64,000 nt of DNA from Leifsonia aquatica (GCF_014190775.1 NZ_JACHVP010000001.1:1364001-1428000), one strand, 5' to 3'; shown: positions 49,745-61,367, numbered from the stretch's first letter. Numbers and translations: made by a program. The notes: a model not told the origin generated them from the letters alone.

Positions 49745-51301
49745 TCAGCGCCCGCCGTCCGCGGCGCCGGTCACCCGGCGCATCGCGTTCGCCACCGCGA
49801 CCGCGCGCAGCGGCGCGGCGGCCTTGTTCTGGGACTCCTGGAACTCGCTGCGCGGGACCGAGTCGGCGACCAGTCCGCCGCCGGCCTGCACCCGCGCGAC
49901 GCCGTCCATGATCGTGGCCGTGCGGATGGCGATGGCGAGGTCGGCGTCACCGGCGAAGTCGAAGTAGCCGATCACTCCCCCGTACACGCCGCGCTGCGCC
50001 GGTTCGAGCTCGTCGATGATCCGCAGCGCCATCGGCTTCGGCGCGCCCGAGAGCGTTCCGGCGGGGAACGTCGCGCGGAACACGTCGATCGCCGAGGCGT
50101 CGGGCAGGAGGTCGCCCTCCACCGACGAGACGATGTGCATGATGTGGCTGAACCGCTCGATGCGCATGAACTCGGTCACCTCGACCGAGCCGGCGGCGCA
50201 GACCTTGAGCAGGTCGTTGCGGGCGAGGTCCACGAGCATGAGGTGCTCGGCACGCTCCTTGTCGTCGGCGAGGAGGGACGTCTCGAGCTCGAGATCCTCC
50301 TCCGGCGTCGCGCCGCGGGGTCGTGAACCCGCGATGGGGTGCGTGAACGCGCGCCCCTCCTGCACCTTCACGAGGGCCTCGGGCGAAGAGCCGACGATCT
50401 GGTACGCGCCGCCGTCCGGCCGCTCCAGGGAGAGCAGGTACATGTACGGGCTCGGGTTCAGGGCGCGCAGGACGCGGTAGACGTCGAGCGAGGACGCGCT
50501 GCACTCCAGCTCGAAACGCTGCGAGATGACGACCTGGAAGATGTCGCCCGCGACGATGCGCTCCTTGGCGACCTCCACCGACGCGAGGAAGTCCTCCTCG
50601 CGCGTGCGGGAGACGGGCTCGGCCGGTGTGTCGAGGTCGACCTCCGCGAGCCACGCCTCGGACGGCTGCGCCAGTTCGCGCTGCATCCGGTCGAGGCGCG
50701 CCTGGGCGTCGGCCCACAGCACCTCGGCCGGCTCCGCGCCGTCGGCGAGGGCGTTGGCGATGAGCTTGACCGTGCCCGACCGGTGGTCGACCACGGCGAG
50801 GTCCGCCGCGAAGGCGAGCGCCTGTCCCGGGATGTCGTAGTCCGCCGGCGGCTGGTCGGGCAACCGCTCGATCTGGCGGATCGCCTCCCAGCCGATGAAG
50901 CCGACCAGGCCGCCGGTCAGCGGGGGCAGGCCCGGGATGCGGGGCGTCTGCCAGCGCTCGTGCAGCGCGGCGAGGGCGGCGAGCGGACGCAGGGCGGTCT
51001 CCCCGCCGAGCGCGCGTTCGGCCGACACGCCGTAGTCGAGCCAGCGCACGTCGTCGCCCTGCTGGGTGAGCACGCCGAACGACGCGGCGCCGACGAACGA
51101 GAAGCGCGACCAGATCCCGCCCTGCTCCGCGGACTCGAGCAGGAAGGTGCCCGGACGTCCGGCGGCGAGCTTGCGGTAGATGCCGACCGGGGTCTCCCCG
51201 TCGGCGAACAGCTCGCGCACGACGGGTACGACGCGGTGGCTGCCGACCAGCGCGTCGAAGTCGTCGCGCGTGGTGGTGGAGGCGGCGGTCGTCGCGATCA
51301 C
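49745..51301 (-). CDS. trpE: anthranilate synthase component I
   Basis: TrpE makes anthranilate from chorismate using ammonia delivered by TrpG, the first step of tryptophan synthesis. The 518-residue protein has the N-terminal regulatory region with [18 protein letters not shown] (tryptophan-binding LLES element). The chorismate-binding domain is in the C-terminal half: [72 protein letters not shown] and [18 protein letters not shown]. The start is GTG at 51301, overlapping the hisI stop (GTGA). No leader peptide or attenuator can exist at this tight junction, so regulation is likely feedback inhibition plus whatever controls the his genes upstream. Confidence 0.98.
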   Translation of the reverse strand: MIATTAASTTTRDDFDALVGSHRVVPVVRELFADGETPVGIYRKLAAGRPGTFLLESAEQGGIWSRFSFVGAASFGVLTQQGDDVRWLDYGVSAERALGGETALRPLAALAALHERWQTPRIPGLPPLTGGLVGFIGWEAIRQIERLPDQPPADYDIPGQALAFAADLAVVDHRSGTVKLIANALADGAEPAEVLWADAQARLDRMQRELAQPSEAWLAEVDLDTPAEPVSRTREEDFLASVEVAKERIVAGDIFQVVISQRFELECSASSLDVYRVLRALNPSPYMYLLSLERPDGGAYQIVGSSPEALVKVQEGRAFTHPIAGSRPRGATPEEDLELETSLLADDKERAEHLMLVDLARNDLLKVCAAGSVEVTEFMRIERFSHIMHIVSSVEGDLLPDASAIDVFRATFPAGTLSGAPKPMALRIIDELEPAQRGVYGGVIGYFDFAGDADLAIAIRTATIMDGVARVQAGGGLVADSVPRSEFQESQNKAAAPLRAVAVANAMRRVTGAADGGR

Positions 51302-51683
51302 AGGTCGGACCTCATCTCGTCGGAGTCGGCGGCGCCGTCCCCGACGACGGGGTCGAGCTGATCCGCGTCGAAGCAGGTGCGGGTGCCGGTGTGGCAGGCG
51401 GCGCCGATCTGGTCGACCGTCACCAGGAGGGTGTCACCGTCGCAGTCGAGCGCGGCGGACTTCACGAACTGCACGTGGCCGGACGTGTCGCCCTTGCGCC
51501 AGTACTCCTGCCGGGAGCGCGACCAGAAGGTCACCCGCCCCTCGGTCATCGTCCGGCGGAACGCCTCGGCGTCCATCCAGCCCATCATGAGCACCTCGCG
51601 GGTGTCCCACTGCTGGATGATCGCGGGGACGAGCCCGTTCTCGGTGAAGGTGATGCGGTCGAGCACCGCGCGCTGGTCGTCGC

Positions 51684-51687
<4 letters not shown>
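51298..51687 (-). CDS. hisI: phosphoribosyl-AMP cyclohydrolase
   Basis: This zinc enzyme opens the adenine ring of PR-AMP, step 3 of histidine synthesis. The 129-residue stand-alone HisI (not fused to HisE) has [34 protein letters not shown], the Mg/Zn residues in [20 protein letters not shown], and TCF near the C-terminus. The start is ATG at 51687, overlapping the hisF stop (ATGA). The acidic tail (about 110-129) varies between species. Confidence 0.98.
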
Positions 51688-52447
<760 letters not shown>

Positions 52448-52448
<1 letters not shown>

Positions 52449-53287
52449 CAGATCCGCGCCGCGTGGATGGAGGTGACCAGGATGGCCCGCGCGCCCAGCT
52501 CGTAGAGATCGTCCATGACGCGGTTGGTCTGGTCCTGCTTGATCATCACGCGCACGGCGACCCAGTCGGGCTCGCCGAGGGGCGAAACCGTCGGGGACTC
52601 GACGCCCGGGGTCAGCGCGACGGCGCGGTCGAGCAGCACCGCGGGCAGGTTGTAGTCGACGAGCACGTACTGGCGGGCGACCATGACTCCCTGGAGCCGG
52701 CGCAGCAGGGTGTCGACGCCCGCCGCGCGCGTGGGCGACGAGATGAGCACGGCCTCGGACTCGAGGATGACCGGACCGAAGATCTCCAGCCCCTGCTTGC
52801 GCAGGGTGGACCCGGTCTCGACCACGTCGGCGACCGCGTCCGCGACGCCCAGCCGCACCGCGGACTCCACGGCGCCGTCGAGCTTGATGAGGGCGGCATC
52901 CACCCCGCGCTCGGCGAGGAAGTCGCCGACCAGGCCGGGGTAGCTCGTCGCGACCCGCTTGCCCTGAAGGTCCGCGAGGTCGGTGAACCCGTTGGCCGGG
53001 GCGGCGAAACGGAAGGTGGAGGCGGCGAAGTCGAGAGACGCGATCTCGCTCGCGGTTGAACCCGAGTCGAGCAGGAGGTCACGCCCGGTGATGCCGACGT
53101 CGAGCGCGCCGGAGCCGACGTAGGTGGCGATGTCACGCGGACGAAGGTAGAAGAACTCCACCCCGTTGCGCGCGTCCGTGACGATGAGCTCCTTGGGGTC
53201 GCGGCGGCCGACGTAGCCCGCCTCGTGGAGCATCTGCGCCGCGGTCTCGGAGAGGGAACCCTTGTTGGGGACGGCGATCTTCAGCAT
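52448..53287 (-). CDS. hisG: ATP phosphoribosyltransferase (long form)
   Basis: HisG joins ATP and PRPP, the committed and histidine-inhibited step of histidine synthesis. The 279-residue protein is the long form, with a C-terminal ACT-like regulatory domain (about 205-279, [21 protein letters not shown]). Visible features are [42 protein letters not shown], and the PRPP loop [19 protein letters not shown]. The start is ATG at 53287, and 63 nt separate it from hisE upstream. Feedback control by histidine is expected from the regulatory domain. Confidence 0.97.
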
Positions 53288-53350
53288 GTGCGATGTCTTT
53301 CCTGGTGCGACGGTTGCGGGATGCGCCTCACGGCGCGTTCGAGGGCAGCG

Positions 53351-53617
53351 TCACAGATGTCGGTAGACGTCGGCCGGCGTCAGGCCTTTGGCCAGCAGGA
53401 GCACCTGGAGGTGGTAGAGCAGCTGCGAGATCTCCTCGGCCGTCTCCTCGTCGGACTGGTACTCCGCGGCCATCCAGACCTCGGCGGCCTCCTCCACGAT
53501 CTTCTTTCCGATGGCGTGCACGCCCGCATCCAGCTCGCGCACCGTCCCGGATCCCTCCGGGCGGGTGGCGGCCTTCTCGCTGAGCTCGGCGAAGAGGTCG
53601 TCGAAGGTTTTCACCAT
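53351..53617 (-). CDS. hisE: phosphoribosyl-ATP diphosphatase
   Basis: This enzyme hydrolyses PR-ATP to PR-AMP, step 2 of histidine synthesis. The 88-residue all-alpha NTP pyrophosphatase-fold protein has the metal-binding [12 protein letters not shown] and [19 protein letters not shown] helices of the HisE/MazG type. It starts at ATG 53617 or GTG 53614 ([12 protein letters not shown]). The hisE-hisG pairing is the actinobacterial arrangement. It follows rpe after 38 nt. Confidence 0.95.
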   Translation of the reverse strand: MVKTFDDLFAELSEKAATRPEGSGTVRELDAGVHAIGKKIVEEAAEVWMAAEYQSDEETAEEISQLLYHLQVLLLAKGLTPADVYRHL

Positions 53618-53655
53618 TACAGCGTAGCGGTCGCGGGGACCCCTGTGCGCCGCCG

Positions 53656-54312
53656 TCAGTGGGAGTGCGCGGCGACGGCCGCCCGCAGGCCGGCGATCTG
53701 ATCGGCCGGCTCGCCCCGGAACACGCTGGATCCGGCGACGAAGGTGTCCGCACCGTTCTCGGCGGCCGTGACGATGGTCTCCGTCGTGACTCCCCCGTCG
53801 ACCTGCAGCCAGACATCGAGGCCGCGTGCCTCGACCGCCTCGCGCAGCGCGCGCAGCTTGGGCATGGTCTGCGGCATGAACGACTGGCCGCCGAATCCCG
53901 GCTCGACGGTCATGACGAGCACCTGGTCGAACTCGGGCAGGAGGTCCAGGTACGGCGCGACGTCGGTGCCCGGCTTGAGGGCGATGCCCGCGCGGGCGCC
54001 GATCTCCCGCAGCCGACGGGCCAGGGTCACCGGGTCGGCGGCGGCCTCGGCGTGGAACGTGACCGAGTAGGCGCCCAGCTCCGCGTATCCCGGCGCCCAG
54101 CGGTCGGGGTCGTCGATCATCAGGTGCACGTCGAGCGGGATGGCGCTCACCGCCTGGATGCGCTCCACCATCTGCGGGCCGAACGTGAGGTTCGGCACGA
54201 AGTGGTTGTCCATGACGTCGACGTGGACCAGATCCGCCGTGGCGATCCGGGCGAGGTCGCGCTCCAGGTTGACGAAATCGGCGGCGAGGATGCTCGGGTT
54301 GATACGGGCCAT
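53656..54312 (-). CDS. rpe: ribulose-phosphate 3-epimerase
   Basis: This enzyme interconverts ribulose-5-P and xylulose-5-P in the pentose phosphate pathway. The 218-residue TIM barrel shows [17 protein letters not shown] (catalytic Ser/metal Asp region), [18 protein letters not shown] (metal ligands His and Asp), [17 protein letters not shown], and [19 protein letters not shown]. The start is ATG at 54312, 9 nt after rsmB. Its product links to ribose-5-P and thus PRPP, which the hisG and trp pathways downstream consume; xylulose-5-P is also the phosphoketolase substrate. Confidence 0.98.
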   Translation of the reverse strand: MARINPSILAADFVNLERDLARIATADLVHVDVMDNHFVPNLTFGPQMVERIQAVSAIPLDVHLMIDDPDRWAPGYAELGAYSVTFHAEAAADPVTLARRLREIGARAGIALKPGTDVAPYLDLLPEFDQVLVMTVEPGFGGQSFMPQTMPKLRALREAVEARGLDVWLQVDGGVTTETIVTAAENGADTFVAGSSVFRGEPADQIAGLRAAVAAHSH

Positions 54313-54321
54313 GCGTCCAGC

Positions 54322-55809
54322 CTATTGGGCACGCTTGGCGAGCAGCGCGATGAACATGGCGTCCGTGAGCTGCCGGTGCGGCCAGAGCTGCACGACCTCC
54401 GGATCGCCGGCCAGGTCGAGGGGCTCCTGGGCGAGCCCCTGCACCACGGCGGCGGTGCCGACTGCTTCGAGCTCGGGATGCCGGTCGAGCGCGCCGGCGA
54501 CGACACTGCGCGTCTCGGCGATGTGCGGCGAGCAGGTCACGTAGGCCAGCAGACCACCGGGCGCGAGTGCATCGATCGCCGAGTCGATCAGGCGGTTCTG
54601 CAGAGCGCTCAGCTCGGCGACGTCCTTCGGCTCCTTGCGCCAGCGGGCCTCGGGCCGGCGGCGCAGGGCACCCAGTCCGGTGCACGGTGCGTCGAGCAGG
54701 ATGCGGTCGAACGCCTCGGGATGCTCGTCGCCGATCGCGGTGCCGTCCTCTTCCCACACGGGAACGTCGAGCGGCACGGCCGCAAGGGCCTTGCGCACGA
54801 GTTCGGCCCGGGCGGGGACGAGTTCGTTGGCGACCAGCTCGGCGCCCCCCGCGAGGGCCTCCGCGGCGAGCAGCGCCGCCTTGCCGCCGGGGCCGGCGCA
54901 GAGATCGAGCCACCGCTCGCCCGACCGCACCGGCCGCGCACGCGTGAGGGCCAGGGCCGCGAGCTGGGAGCCCTCGTCCTGCACGCGGAGGCGTCCCTTC
55001 GACGACTCGACCAGGCCGAGCGGGTCGCCGCCGTCGCCGGTGAAGCCCACCGGCGAGAACCGATCGGGCCGCGCCCCGGCGGGCGGCTCGGCCAGTCCGG
55101 GGAGGGCGACCAGGTTGACGCGCGGCGCGGCGTTGTCGGCGTCGAGCAGTGCCTCCAGCTCGTCACCCCGTCCTTCTGCGGCGAGCGACCGACGGAATGC
55201 GCGGATCACCCACGTGGGGTGCGACGTGAGCGCCGCGAGCCGGTCGTCCTCGTTCCTGGCCCCGGCGGCGACGCGCTCGCGCCATTCCTCGGGCGTGTGC
55301 CGCCCGATCTCACGCAGCACGCCGTTCGCGAAGCCGGTCGCGGATCGACTGCCGACCAGCCTCGCCTGTGCGACGGACTCGTTCACCGCCGCGTGCGACG
55401 GGATGCGGGTCGAGAGCAGCTGGTGCGCTCCGAGCCGCAGCACGTCGAGGATCGGCGGGTCGATGCGGTCGACGGGACGGCCCGCGGCGTCGGCGATGAC
55501 GCGGTCGTAGTACCCCTGCATGCGCAGGGTCCCGTACGTCAGCTCGGTCGCCAGGGCGGCGTCGGCCGGCGACAGGCGCGCGCGGGCGATGCGCGTGGGC
55601 AGCAGGAGGTTGGCGTACGCATCGGAATCGCTCACCGCCGCGATCACGTCGAGGGCGACCCGGCGGGCGGGCTGGACGAGGGGCTCCGCGGGGCGGTCGT
55701 CACGGCGGCCCTCGCGCGGGCGGTCGGTGCGGGGACGGTCGCCGCGCGAGCGGTCGCCGCGAGGACCGCCGTTGCGCGGGCTGTTGTCGTGCGGGCGCCG
55801 TTCGCTCAC
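54322..55809 (-). CDS. rsmB: 16S rRNA (cytosine-967 C5) methyltransferase RsmB/Sun
   Basis: A 495-residue SAM-dependent rRNA methyltransferase. Residues 1-45 form a basic, low-complexity leader with repeated RGD/DRPR units. An NusB-like RNA-binding domain follows (about 45-180, [20 protein letters not shown] ... [21 protein letters not shown]). The Rossmann methyltransferase comes next: [13 protein letters not shown], the SAM site [15 protein letters not shown], and motif [20 protein letters not shown]. The catalytic Cys region is [14 protein letters not shown], where TCSPH replaces the usual TCSPHPxE. The start is GTG at 55809, overlapping the fmt stop (GTGA). The position after fmt is conserved in many bacteria. 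Confidence 0.96.
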   Translation of the reverse strand: MSERRPHDNSPRNGGPRGDRSRGDRPRTDRPREGRRDDRPAEPLVQPARRVALDVIAAVSDSDAYANLLLPTRIARARLSPADAALATELTYGTLRMQGYYDRVIADAAGRPVDRIDPPILDVLRLGAHQLLSTRIPSHAAVNESVAQARLVGSRSATGFANGVLREIGRHTPEEWRERVAAGARNEDDRLAALTSHPTWVIRAFRRSLAAEGRGDELEALLDADNAAPRVNLVALPGLAEPPAGARPDRFSPVGFTGDGGDPLGLVESSKGRLRVQDEGSQLAALALTRARPVRSGERWLDLCAGPGGKAALLAAEALAGGAELVANELVPARAELVRKALAAVPLDVPVWEEDGTAIGDEHPEAFDRILLDAPCTGLGALRRRPEARWRKEPKDVAELSALQNRLIDSAIDALAPGGLLAYVTCSPHIAETRSVVAGALDRHPELEAVGTAAVVQGLAQEPLDLAGDPEVVQLWPHRQLTDAMFIALLAKRAQ

Positions 55810-56717
55810 GAGAGCACCGCCGTTCCGCCGGCGCCGCGCCACCAGTCGGCGGCCCCCATGGCCCGCTTGCCCGCAGGCTGCACGGTGACGAGTTCGAGAG
55901 GCGACGTGCCGGTACCGACGAGGACGCGCTTGTCGCGCAACTCCACCTGGCCGGGAGCAACGGGCTCGGCATCGGGCGCGCGACGGGCTTCGGCGATCTT
56001 GAATCGCTCGCCGTCGAGCAGAGCGAACGCGCCCGGTTCCGGCGTCACCCCCCGGAGTCGGGCGTACACGTCGTCCGCCGGTCGACCGAAGTCGAGGTGC
56101 GCGTCGTCGAGGGCGAGCTTGGGGGCGAGCGTCGGCTCCCCCTCCTGCGGCCGGGCGACGGCGGTGCCGGCAGCGAGGGCGTCGACGGTGTCGGCGAGCA
56201 GGGTCGCACCGGACACGGCCAGCGCGTCGAGCAGCTCGCCGGCGGTCTCGTCGGCGCCGACCGGGCGACGGATCTCGGCGAAGACGTCACCCGCATCCAA
56301 CGCCGGGACGAGCTGAAACACGGCGGCGCCGGTCTCCTGATCGCCCGCGATCACCGCGTGCTGAACGGGGGCGGCACCGCGCCAGCGCGGGAGGAGCGAG
56401 AAGTGGAGGTTGACCCAGCCCAGACGGGGAAGGGAGAGCAGCGGCTCGCGCACCAGCCCGCCGTACGCGACGATCACGCCGAGGTCCGGGGCGAGGGAGG
56501 CGACGCGCTCCGTTACCTGCTCGCCCAGGCGGTTCGCCTTGATCGCGGGGATGCCGAGCTGGTCGGCGGCGGCGGCGACCGGAGACGGCGTCAGGACCCG
56601 CTTGCGGCCGAGCGGGGCATCCTCCCGTGTGATCACGGAGAGGACGTCGTGCCGTTCGGCGAGGGCATGGAGGGACGGGAGGGCGACGGCCGGCGTGCCG
56701 GCGAAGACGAGGCGCAT
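55806..56717 (-). CDS. fmt: methionyl-tRNA formyltransferase
   Basis: This enzyme formylates initiator Met-tRNA using 10-formyltetrahydrofolate. The 303-residue protein has the N-terminal formyltransferase fold (RLVFAGTPAVALPSLHALAER) and the active site WVNLHFSLLPRWRGAAPVQHAVIAGDQETG (Asn, His; the SLLPRWRGAAP folate loop). The C-terminal OB-like domain occupies about 205-303. The start is ATG at 56717. It precedes rsmB with a GTGA overlap and follows priA after 63 nt. No peptide deformylase gene lies between priA and fmt here, although one often does elsewhere. Confidence 0.98.
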   Translation of the reverse strand: MRLVFAGTPAVALPSLHALAERHDVLSVITREDAPLGRKRVLTPSPVAAAADQLGIPAIKANRLGEQVTERVASLAPDLGVIVAYGGLVREPLLSLPRLGWVNLHFSLLPRWRGAAPVQHAVIAGDQETGAAVFQLVPALDAGDVFAEIRRPVGADETAGELLDALAVSGATLLADTVDALAAGTAVARPQEGEPTLAPKLALDDAHLDFGRPADDVYARLRGVTPEPGAFALLDGERFKIAEARRAPDAEPVAPGQVELRDKRVLVGTGTSPLELVTVQPAGKRAMGAADWWRGAGGTAVLS

Positions 56718-56780
56718 GCGAAGGTTCTTCCGGAGGGTGGGTGGAGCGGGTGGGACCGCGCTCGAGTCTACCCGCGACCG

Positions 56781-58772
56781 CTAAAGGATCTCGGGGTCGT
56801 CGAAGCGCACCCGGAGGGCCGGCGCGGGCCGGAACCCACCACGGCCGGCCGGGGCCTTGCGCCGCTTGGTGGCATTGCGCACCACCGCCGCGCGCACGGC
56901 CGCGGCGACCTCCGCCCCACGCGCATACTCGAAGCGCAGGATGCCGCGGACCAGCCGCTCGTCGACGGGTGCCGGGCCGAGCACGTCGATCAGGAGGCCG
57001 GGGTCGACCGCCCCGATCACACCCTGGACGGCCTCCTCCGTTCCGGTGACGGAGGCGAGCCGGACCGCCGGCGGGAACCGCAGTTCGCGCCGGTCCGTGA
57101 GCTCGGCCCGGGCGAAGTCGACCAGACGTCCGGTCGCGAAGGCGCGCGCGAGCGCGCCCGAGACGCCGACCAGCACCGTGGGGGCACCGGGAGCCGCGAG
57201 CGTCGCGGCGCTCGACCACCAGCGCAGGCAGTCCTCTGCCACGTGGAGGGTCTCCCGCGCGAGCATCCGCTCCCCGTCCAGGAGCAGCACCGCCTGGAAG
57301 CCGCCTTCTGCGATCGGCTCGGCTCCCCGCGTGGCCACCACGAGGGCGGGTGCCGACCCGATCCGCTGCACCGGGTGATCGCCGTCGGCGACGATGATCC
57401 GCGTGCCCGGGAAGGCGCGGCCCAGCTCTTCGGCGGTGCGCCCGGAGCCGAGGCTGACCATCCGGAACCGGCGACCCTCGCACCGGTCGCACTTCCAATC
57501 GGTCGCGAGTGCTCCGCACCAGCCGCACGAGGGCGTCGCCCCCGCGCGCGTCTGGCCCAGCGGTCCTTCGCACCGGTTGCAGCGTGCGGCCTGGCCGCAG
57601 CTCACGCACGCCAGCTGCGGCACGTAGCCGGGTCGCGCGACCTGCACGAGCACCGGGCCCTTCGGCCGTCCGCTGTCGCCACTCAGCGCATCCCGCGCCG
57701 CACGCCAGGCGATGGACGGGATACGCGCCGCCCGCGCCACGTCCTCCGTGGCCTGCTGGTTGGCGGTGAGCACCACCTTCGGGGTCACGACGCGCTCGGG
57801 AGCGACGTCTCGCAGCCAGCCGAGCTCCACCAGGCGCTGCGCCTCCGCGCTGCGCACCAGGCCGGAGACGACGAGCGCGCAGCCCTCCAGCTCCTGGCGG
57901 ACCAGGGCGGCGTCGCGCGTGTGCACGTACGGGCTGAGCGGTTCGGCGTGCAGTGGGTCGCTGTCCTCCCAGACGGCGATCATTCCCAATCGCTCCGCGG
58001 GCGCGTAGACGACGGAGCGGTTGCCGATCACGATCCGCGGACCGCTCAGGGCCGCCAAGAAGCCGCGGTAACGGTCGGCGTTGGCCTGCGCGGCGTCCGC
58101 GCGGACGACGGCCTCCGGCGGGGCGACGGCCGCGAGAGCGGTGGCGAGCTGATCGAGATCGCGGTGGTCGGGCACGGCCACGATCGCCGTCCGGCCGCCC
58201 GCCCAGCAGGCGGCCGCGAGAGCGGCCAGGGTGATCGCCCATTCGCCGACCCAGGTGCCGTCCGGCAGCGGACTGAGGCGAGGGATGACTTGCAGAGCCA
58301 GGCGCTCGTCGCGCGACACGGCGGCCTCCAGCACCCCGTCGCCGTACCCTCGGACCGCGAAGGCAGGCGGACGAGGCGCGGGCACCCGCTGGTCCTCGGG
58401 CAGGGCGAGCCACGTCTTCTCGGCGCGCACCATGCGCGACGGCACGGCGAGACGCAGGATGTCGCTGGCCGTCCCCGCGCTCCGGTCTGCGAGCCGCCGG
58501 GCGAGGGTCCACACACCGGGCGTCAGCACGGGCACGGGAGACACGACCGCCTCGATCGGACTCAGCGACCCCTCGAAACCCTCTCCGGCATCGGCGAGCT
58601 CGACGAGATAGCCGTCCGCGATGCGGCCCGCCGTGCGCAGCGGGACCCGCACGCGCACCCCGGGAACCGCCTCAGCGGCGAGCTCATCGGGGACGGTGTA
58701 GTCGAAGAAGTGATCCAGCTGCGGGAGCGGCGAGTCGAGGACGACGCGGGCGACCCGGCCGGCCGCCGCCAC
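56781..58772 (-). CDS. priA: PriA-like primosomal protein N' lacking helicase motifs
   Basis: A 663-residue homologue of replication restart protein PriA. The DNA-binding N-terminal domain is clear (VARVVLDSPLPQLDHFFDYTVP). Eight zinc-ligand cysteines are intact (C389, C392, C398, C401, C416, C419, C428, C431). The Walker A motif (GVTGSGKT in true PriA) is replaced by DGTWVGEWA at about 171-179, and the DEEH motif by VWEDSDPLHA at about 267-276, so ATPase and helicase activity are unlikely. This degenerate form is known in actinobacteria. It may serve as a structural primosome or DNA-binding factor. The start is GTG at 58772, 2 nt after metK. Confidence 0.93.
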   Translation of the reverse strand: MAAAGRVARVVLDSPLPQLDHFFDYTVPDELAAEAVPGVRVRVPLRTAGRIADGYLVELADAGEGFEGSLSPIEAVVSPVPVLTPGVWTLARRLADRSAGTASDILRLAVPSRMVRAEKTWLALPEDQRVPAPRPPAFAVRGYGDGVLEAAVSRDERLALQVIPRLSPLPDGTWVGEWAITLAALAAACWAGGRTAIVAVPDHRDLDQLATALAAVAPPEAVVRADAAQANADRYRGFLAALSGPRIVIGNRSVVYAPAERLGMIAVWEDSDPLHAEPLSPYVHTRDAALVRQELEGCALVVSGLVRSAEAQRLVELGWLRDVAPERVVTPKVVLTANQQATEDVARAARIPSIAWRAARDALSGDSGRPKGPVLVQVARPGYVPQLACVSCGQAARCNRCEGPLGQTRAGATPSCGWCGALATDWKCDRCEGRRFRMVSLGSGRTAEELGRAFPGTRIIVADGDHPVQRIGSAPALVVATRGAEPIAEGGFQAVLLLDGERMLARETLHVAEDCLRWWSSAATLAAPGAPTVLVGVSGALARAFATGRLVDFARAELTDRRELRFPPAVRLASVTGTEEAVQGVIGAVDPGLLIDVLGPAPVDERLVRGILRFEYARGAEVAAAVRAAVVRNATKRRKAPAGRGGFRPAPALRVRFDDPEIL

Positions 58773-58774
58773 CG

Positions 58775-59968
58775 TTACAGCCCCGCGGCCGACCGCAGGT
58801 CGTCGACGCGATCGAGCCGCTCCCACGTGAACTCGGGGAGCTCCCGGCCGAAGTGGCCGTACGTGGCGGTGCGGGCGTAGATCGGCCGCAGCAGATCGAG
58901 ATCGCGGATGATGGCGGCCGGGCGCAGGTCGAAGACCTCCCGGATGGCGGCGATGATCCGCTCGTCGGGGACGGTTCCGGTGCCGAAGGTCTCGACGTAG
59001 AGCCCGACCGGTGCGGCCTTGCCGATCGCATAGGCGACCTGGAGTTCGAGACGGTCGGCGAGGCCCGCGGCGACGGCATTCTTGGCGACCCAGCGCATCG
59101 CGTACGCAGCGGACCGGTCGACCTTCGACGGGTCCTTGCCCGAGAACGCGCCGCCCCCGTGCCGGCTCGCGCCGCCGTAGGTGTCGACGATGATCTTGCG
59201 GCCCGTCAGCCCCGCGTCGCCCTTCGGGCCGCCGATCTCGAACCGGCCGGTCGGGTTGATGAGCGTGCGGATGTGCGACGTCTCGAGACCGGCGTCGTGC
59301 AGCACCGGCGCGATGACCTCCTCGATCACTTCGGCCTGCAGCCGCTCGTTCGTCACCGACGGAGCGTGCTGCGTCGAGAGCACGACGGTCTGGACCGACT
59401 TCGGCACGATGCCCTCGTAGCCGACCGTCACCTGGGTCTTGCCATCCGGGCGGAGGTAGTCCAGCGTGCCGTCCTTGCGGACGGCGGCCAGACGCTCCGA
59501 CAGCCGGTGCGCCAGCCAGATCGGGAGCGGCATGTACTGCGGAGTCTCGGTGGTCGCGTAGCCGAACATGATGCCCTGGTCGCCCGCGCCCTGCCGGTCG
59601 AGGTCGTCCTCGCTCTGCTCGGCGCGCGTCTCGAGCGCGTTGTCGACACCCTGCGCGATGTCCGGCGACTGGGCGCCGATCGAGACGGACACACCGCACT
59701 GCGTACCGTCGAAGCTGACGTCGGAGGAGTCGTACCCGATCTCGACGAGCTTGTCGCGGACGAGTGCCGGGATCTCGACGTAACCCCGGGTGGAGACCTC
59801 GCCGGCGACGTGCACGAGGCCGGTCGTGACGAGTGTCTCGACGGCGACCCGGCTGTGCGGGTCGACGGTCAGGAGCGCGTCGAGGATGCTGTCCGAGATC
59901 TGGTCGCAGATCTTGTCCGGGTGCCCCTCGGTGACCGACTCGGACGTGAAAAGGCGCAGATCTGCCAT
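58775..59968 (-). CDS. metK: S-adenosylmethionine synthetase
   Basis: This enzyme makes SAM from methionine and ATP. The 397-residue protein has [20 protein letters not shown], the ATP-binding [21 protein letters not shown], the P-loop-like [19 protein letters not shown], and the usual family length. The start is ATG at 59968 with GGAGAACA upstream. It follows coaBC after 37 nt and is followed almost directly by priA. The SAM it supplies is used by RsmB in the same gene run. Confidence 0.98.
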   Translation of the reverse strand: MADLRLFTSESVTEGHPDKICDQISDSILDALLTVDPHSRVAVETLVTTGLVHVAGEVSTRGYVEIPALVRDKLVEIGYDSSDVSFDGTQCGVSVSIGAQSPDIAQGVDNALETRAEQSEDDLDRQGAGDQGIMFGYATTETPQYMPLPIWLAHRLSERLAAVRKDGTLDYLRPDGKTQVTVGYEGIVPKSVQTVVLSTQHAPSVTNERLQAEVIEEVIAPVLHDAGLETSHIRTLINPTGRFEIGGPKGDAGLTGRKIIVDTYGGASRHGGGAFSGKDPSKVDRSAAYAMRWVAKNAVAAGLADRLELQVAYAIGKAAPVGLYVETFGTGTVPDERIIAAIREVFDLRPAAIIRDLDLLRPIYARTATYGHFGRELPEFTWERLDRVDDLRSAAGL

Positions 59969-60005
59969 TGTTCTCCTTGGGTCCTGCGAGGGGTGACGGC
60001 GGGCG

Positions 60006-61301
60006 TCAGGCGATGACGTCGAGGATACGATCGGCCACCGACAGCTTGGTGCCCGAGGCCTCCATCACTATATCTCCGCCCTTTCGCAGGACGACGACCT
60101 CGTTGCTCTCCGTTGCGAAGCCCTGGCTCCAGCCGACCTGGTTCAGGACGAGGAAGTCGCAGCCCTTCGCAGCGAGCTTGCCGCGGCCGAGTTCGATCAA
60201 GGCGGACGGGTCGGGCTCGGTCTCGGCCGCGAAGCCGACCAGCACCTGCCCGTCGCGCTTGTCGTGTGCGAGCCCGGCGAGCACGTCGGGGTTGGCGACC
60301 AGCTCGAGGGTGAGGGTCTCCCCCGCCTCGGACTTCTTGATCTTGGCGTCGCGAGTCTCGGCGGGGCGGTAATCGGCGACGGCCGCCGTCATCACGACGA
60401 TGTCGGCCGAGCGAGCCGCTTCAGTGACCGCCGACTGCAGTTCGAGCGCGGTCTGCACCTCGACGAGCTCGACGCCCTCGGGCGGATCGACCTCGAGGTG
60501 GGCCGCGACAAGCACGACGTCCGCGCCGCGGGCCAAGGCCGCGCTTGCGAGGGCGACGCCCTGCCGCCCGCTGGAGCGGTTGCCGAGGAAGCGCACCGGG
60601 TCGAGCGGCTCGCGAGTTCCGCCGGCACTGATCACGACGCGGCGTCCGGCGAGATCGACGCCCCCGCGCGGCAGACGTGCGGCCTCGTTCGCGCGGCGCC
60701 GCTCGGAGAGCACCACCACGTCGGCGACGGGCTCGGGAACAGCGGTCGCGGCGGGACGCGGCGAGACGCCCGCGGCACGCAGAGCGACGCGGGCGATGAC
60801 CTCCGGCTCCTCCATCCTCCCGGGGCCGGAGTCGGCACCGGTCAGCTGGCCGCTCGCGGGGCCGACGATGTGGATGCCGCGTCCGCGCAGCGTCGCGATG
60901 TTCGCAACAGTCGCGGCGTTGCGCCACATCTCGGTGTGCATCGCCGGGGCGATGACGAGCGGGGCGGTGGAGGCGAGGACCGTGTTGCCCAGGAGGTCGT
61001 CGGCGATGCCTGCCGCGAGCTTGGCGATGGTGTTGGCCGTCGCCGGCGCGATCACGATGAGGTCGGCGGACTGGCCGAGGGCGACGTGCCGCACCTCGGC
61101 GACGCCTTCGTAGAGGTCGGTCGCGACCGGGTTGCGGCTGATCGCCTCGAGCGTCGGGCGGCCGACGAACCGCAGAGCGGCCTCCGTCGCCACCACGTGC
61201 ACCGAGTGCCCGTCGAGCACGAGCGCCCGGATGACACCCACCGCTTTGTACGCGGCGATGCCTCCGGTCACTCCGACGACGATGGTCAAACGTGCGCTCA
61301 C
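60006..61301 (-). CDS. coaBC: bifunctional phosphopantothenoylcysteine decarboxylase / phosphopantothenate-cysteine ligase
   Basis: This enzyme performs two middle steps of coenzyme A synthesis. The 431-residue protein begins with the CoaC flavodoxin-like domain ([21 protein letters not shown]; catalytic His in [33 protein letters not shown] with the Asn-to-His change in PAMH typical of some members). The CoaB ligase domain follows (about 205-431, [53 protein letters not shown]). The start is GTG at 61301, 66 nt after rpoZ. CoaE, the last CoA enzyme, is encoded about 43 kb away in this window. Confidence 0.97.
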   Translation of the reverse strand: MSARLTIVVGVTGGIAAYKAVGVIRALVLDGHSVHVVATEAALRFVGRPTLEAISRNPVATDLYEGVAEVRHVALGQSADLIVIAPATANTIAKLAAGIADDLLGNTVLASTAPLVIAPAMHTEMWRNAATVANIATLRGRGIHIVGPASGQLTGADSGPGRMEEPEVIARVALRAAGVSPRPAATAVPEPVADVVVLSERRRANEAARLPRGGVDLAGRRVVISAGGTREPLDPVRFLGNRSSGRQGVALASAALARGADVVLVAAHLEVDPPEGVELVEVQTALELQSAVTEAARSADIVVMTAAVADYRPAETRDAKIKKSEAGETLTLELVANPDVLAGLAHDKRDGQVLVGFAAETEPDPSALIELGRGKLAAKGCDFLVLNQVGWSQGFATESNEVVVLRKGGDIVMEASGTKLSVADRILDVIA

Positions 61302-61367
61302 GGCGCCACCCCCCTCAACGGCAGAGTCCAGCTCGGGCCGGGCCGTGCCCGGCGGTGTCGTCGCTCG

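Noticed and set aside
49700-51310. Possible trp attenuator or leader peptide before trpE
   Set aside because: trpE starts inside the hisI stop codon (GTGA), leaving no leader; no Trp-codon-rich small frame was seen.
53659-56316. Plus-strand open frame of 885 codons opposite rpe, rsmB and fmt
   Set aside because: Antisense shadow of three well-supported genes.
60421-60927. Arg-rich minus-strand frame within coaBC
   Set aside because: Out-of-frame overlap of a complete coaBC gene; composition is typical of a shadow.
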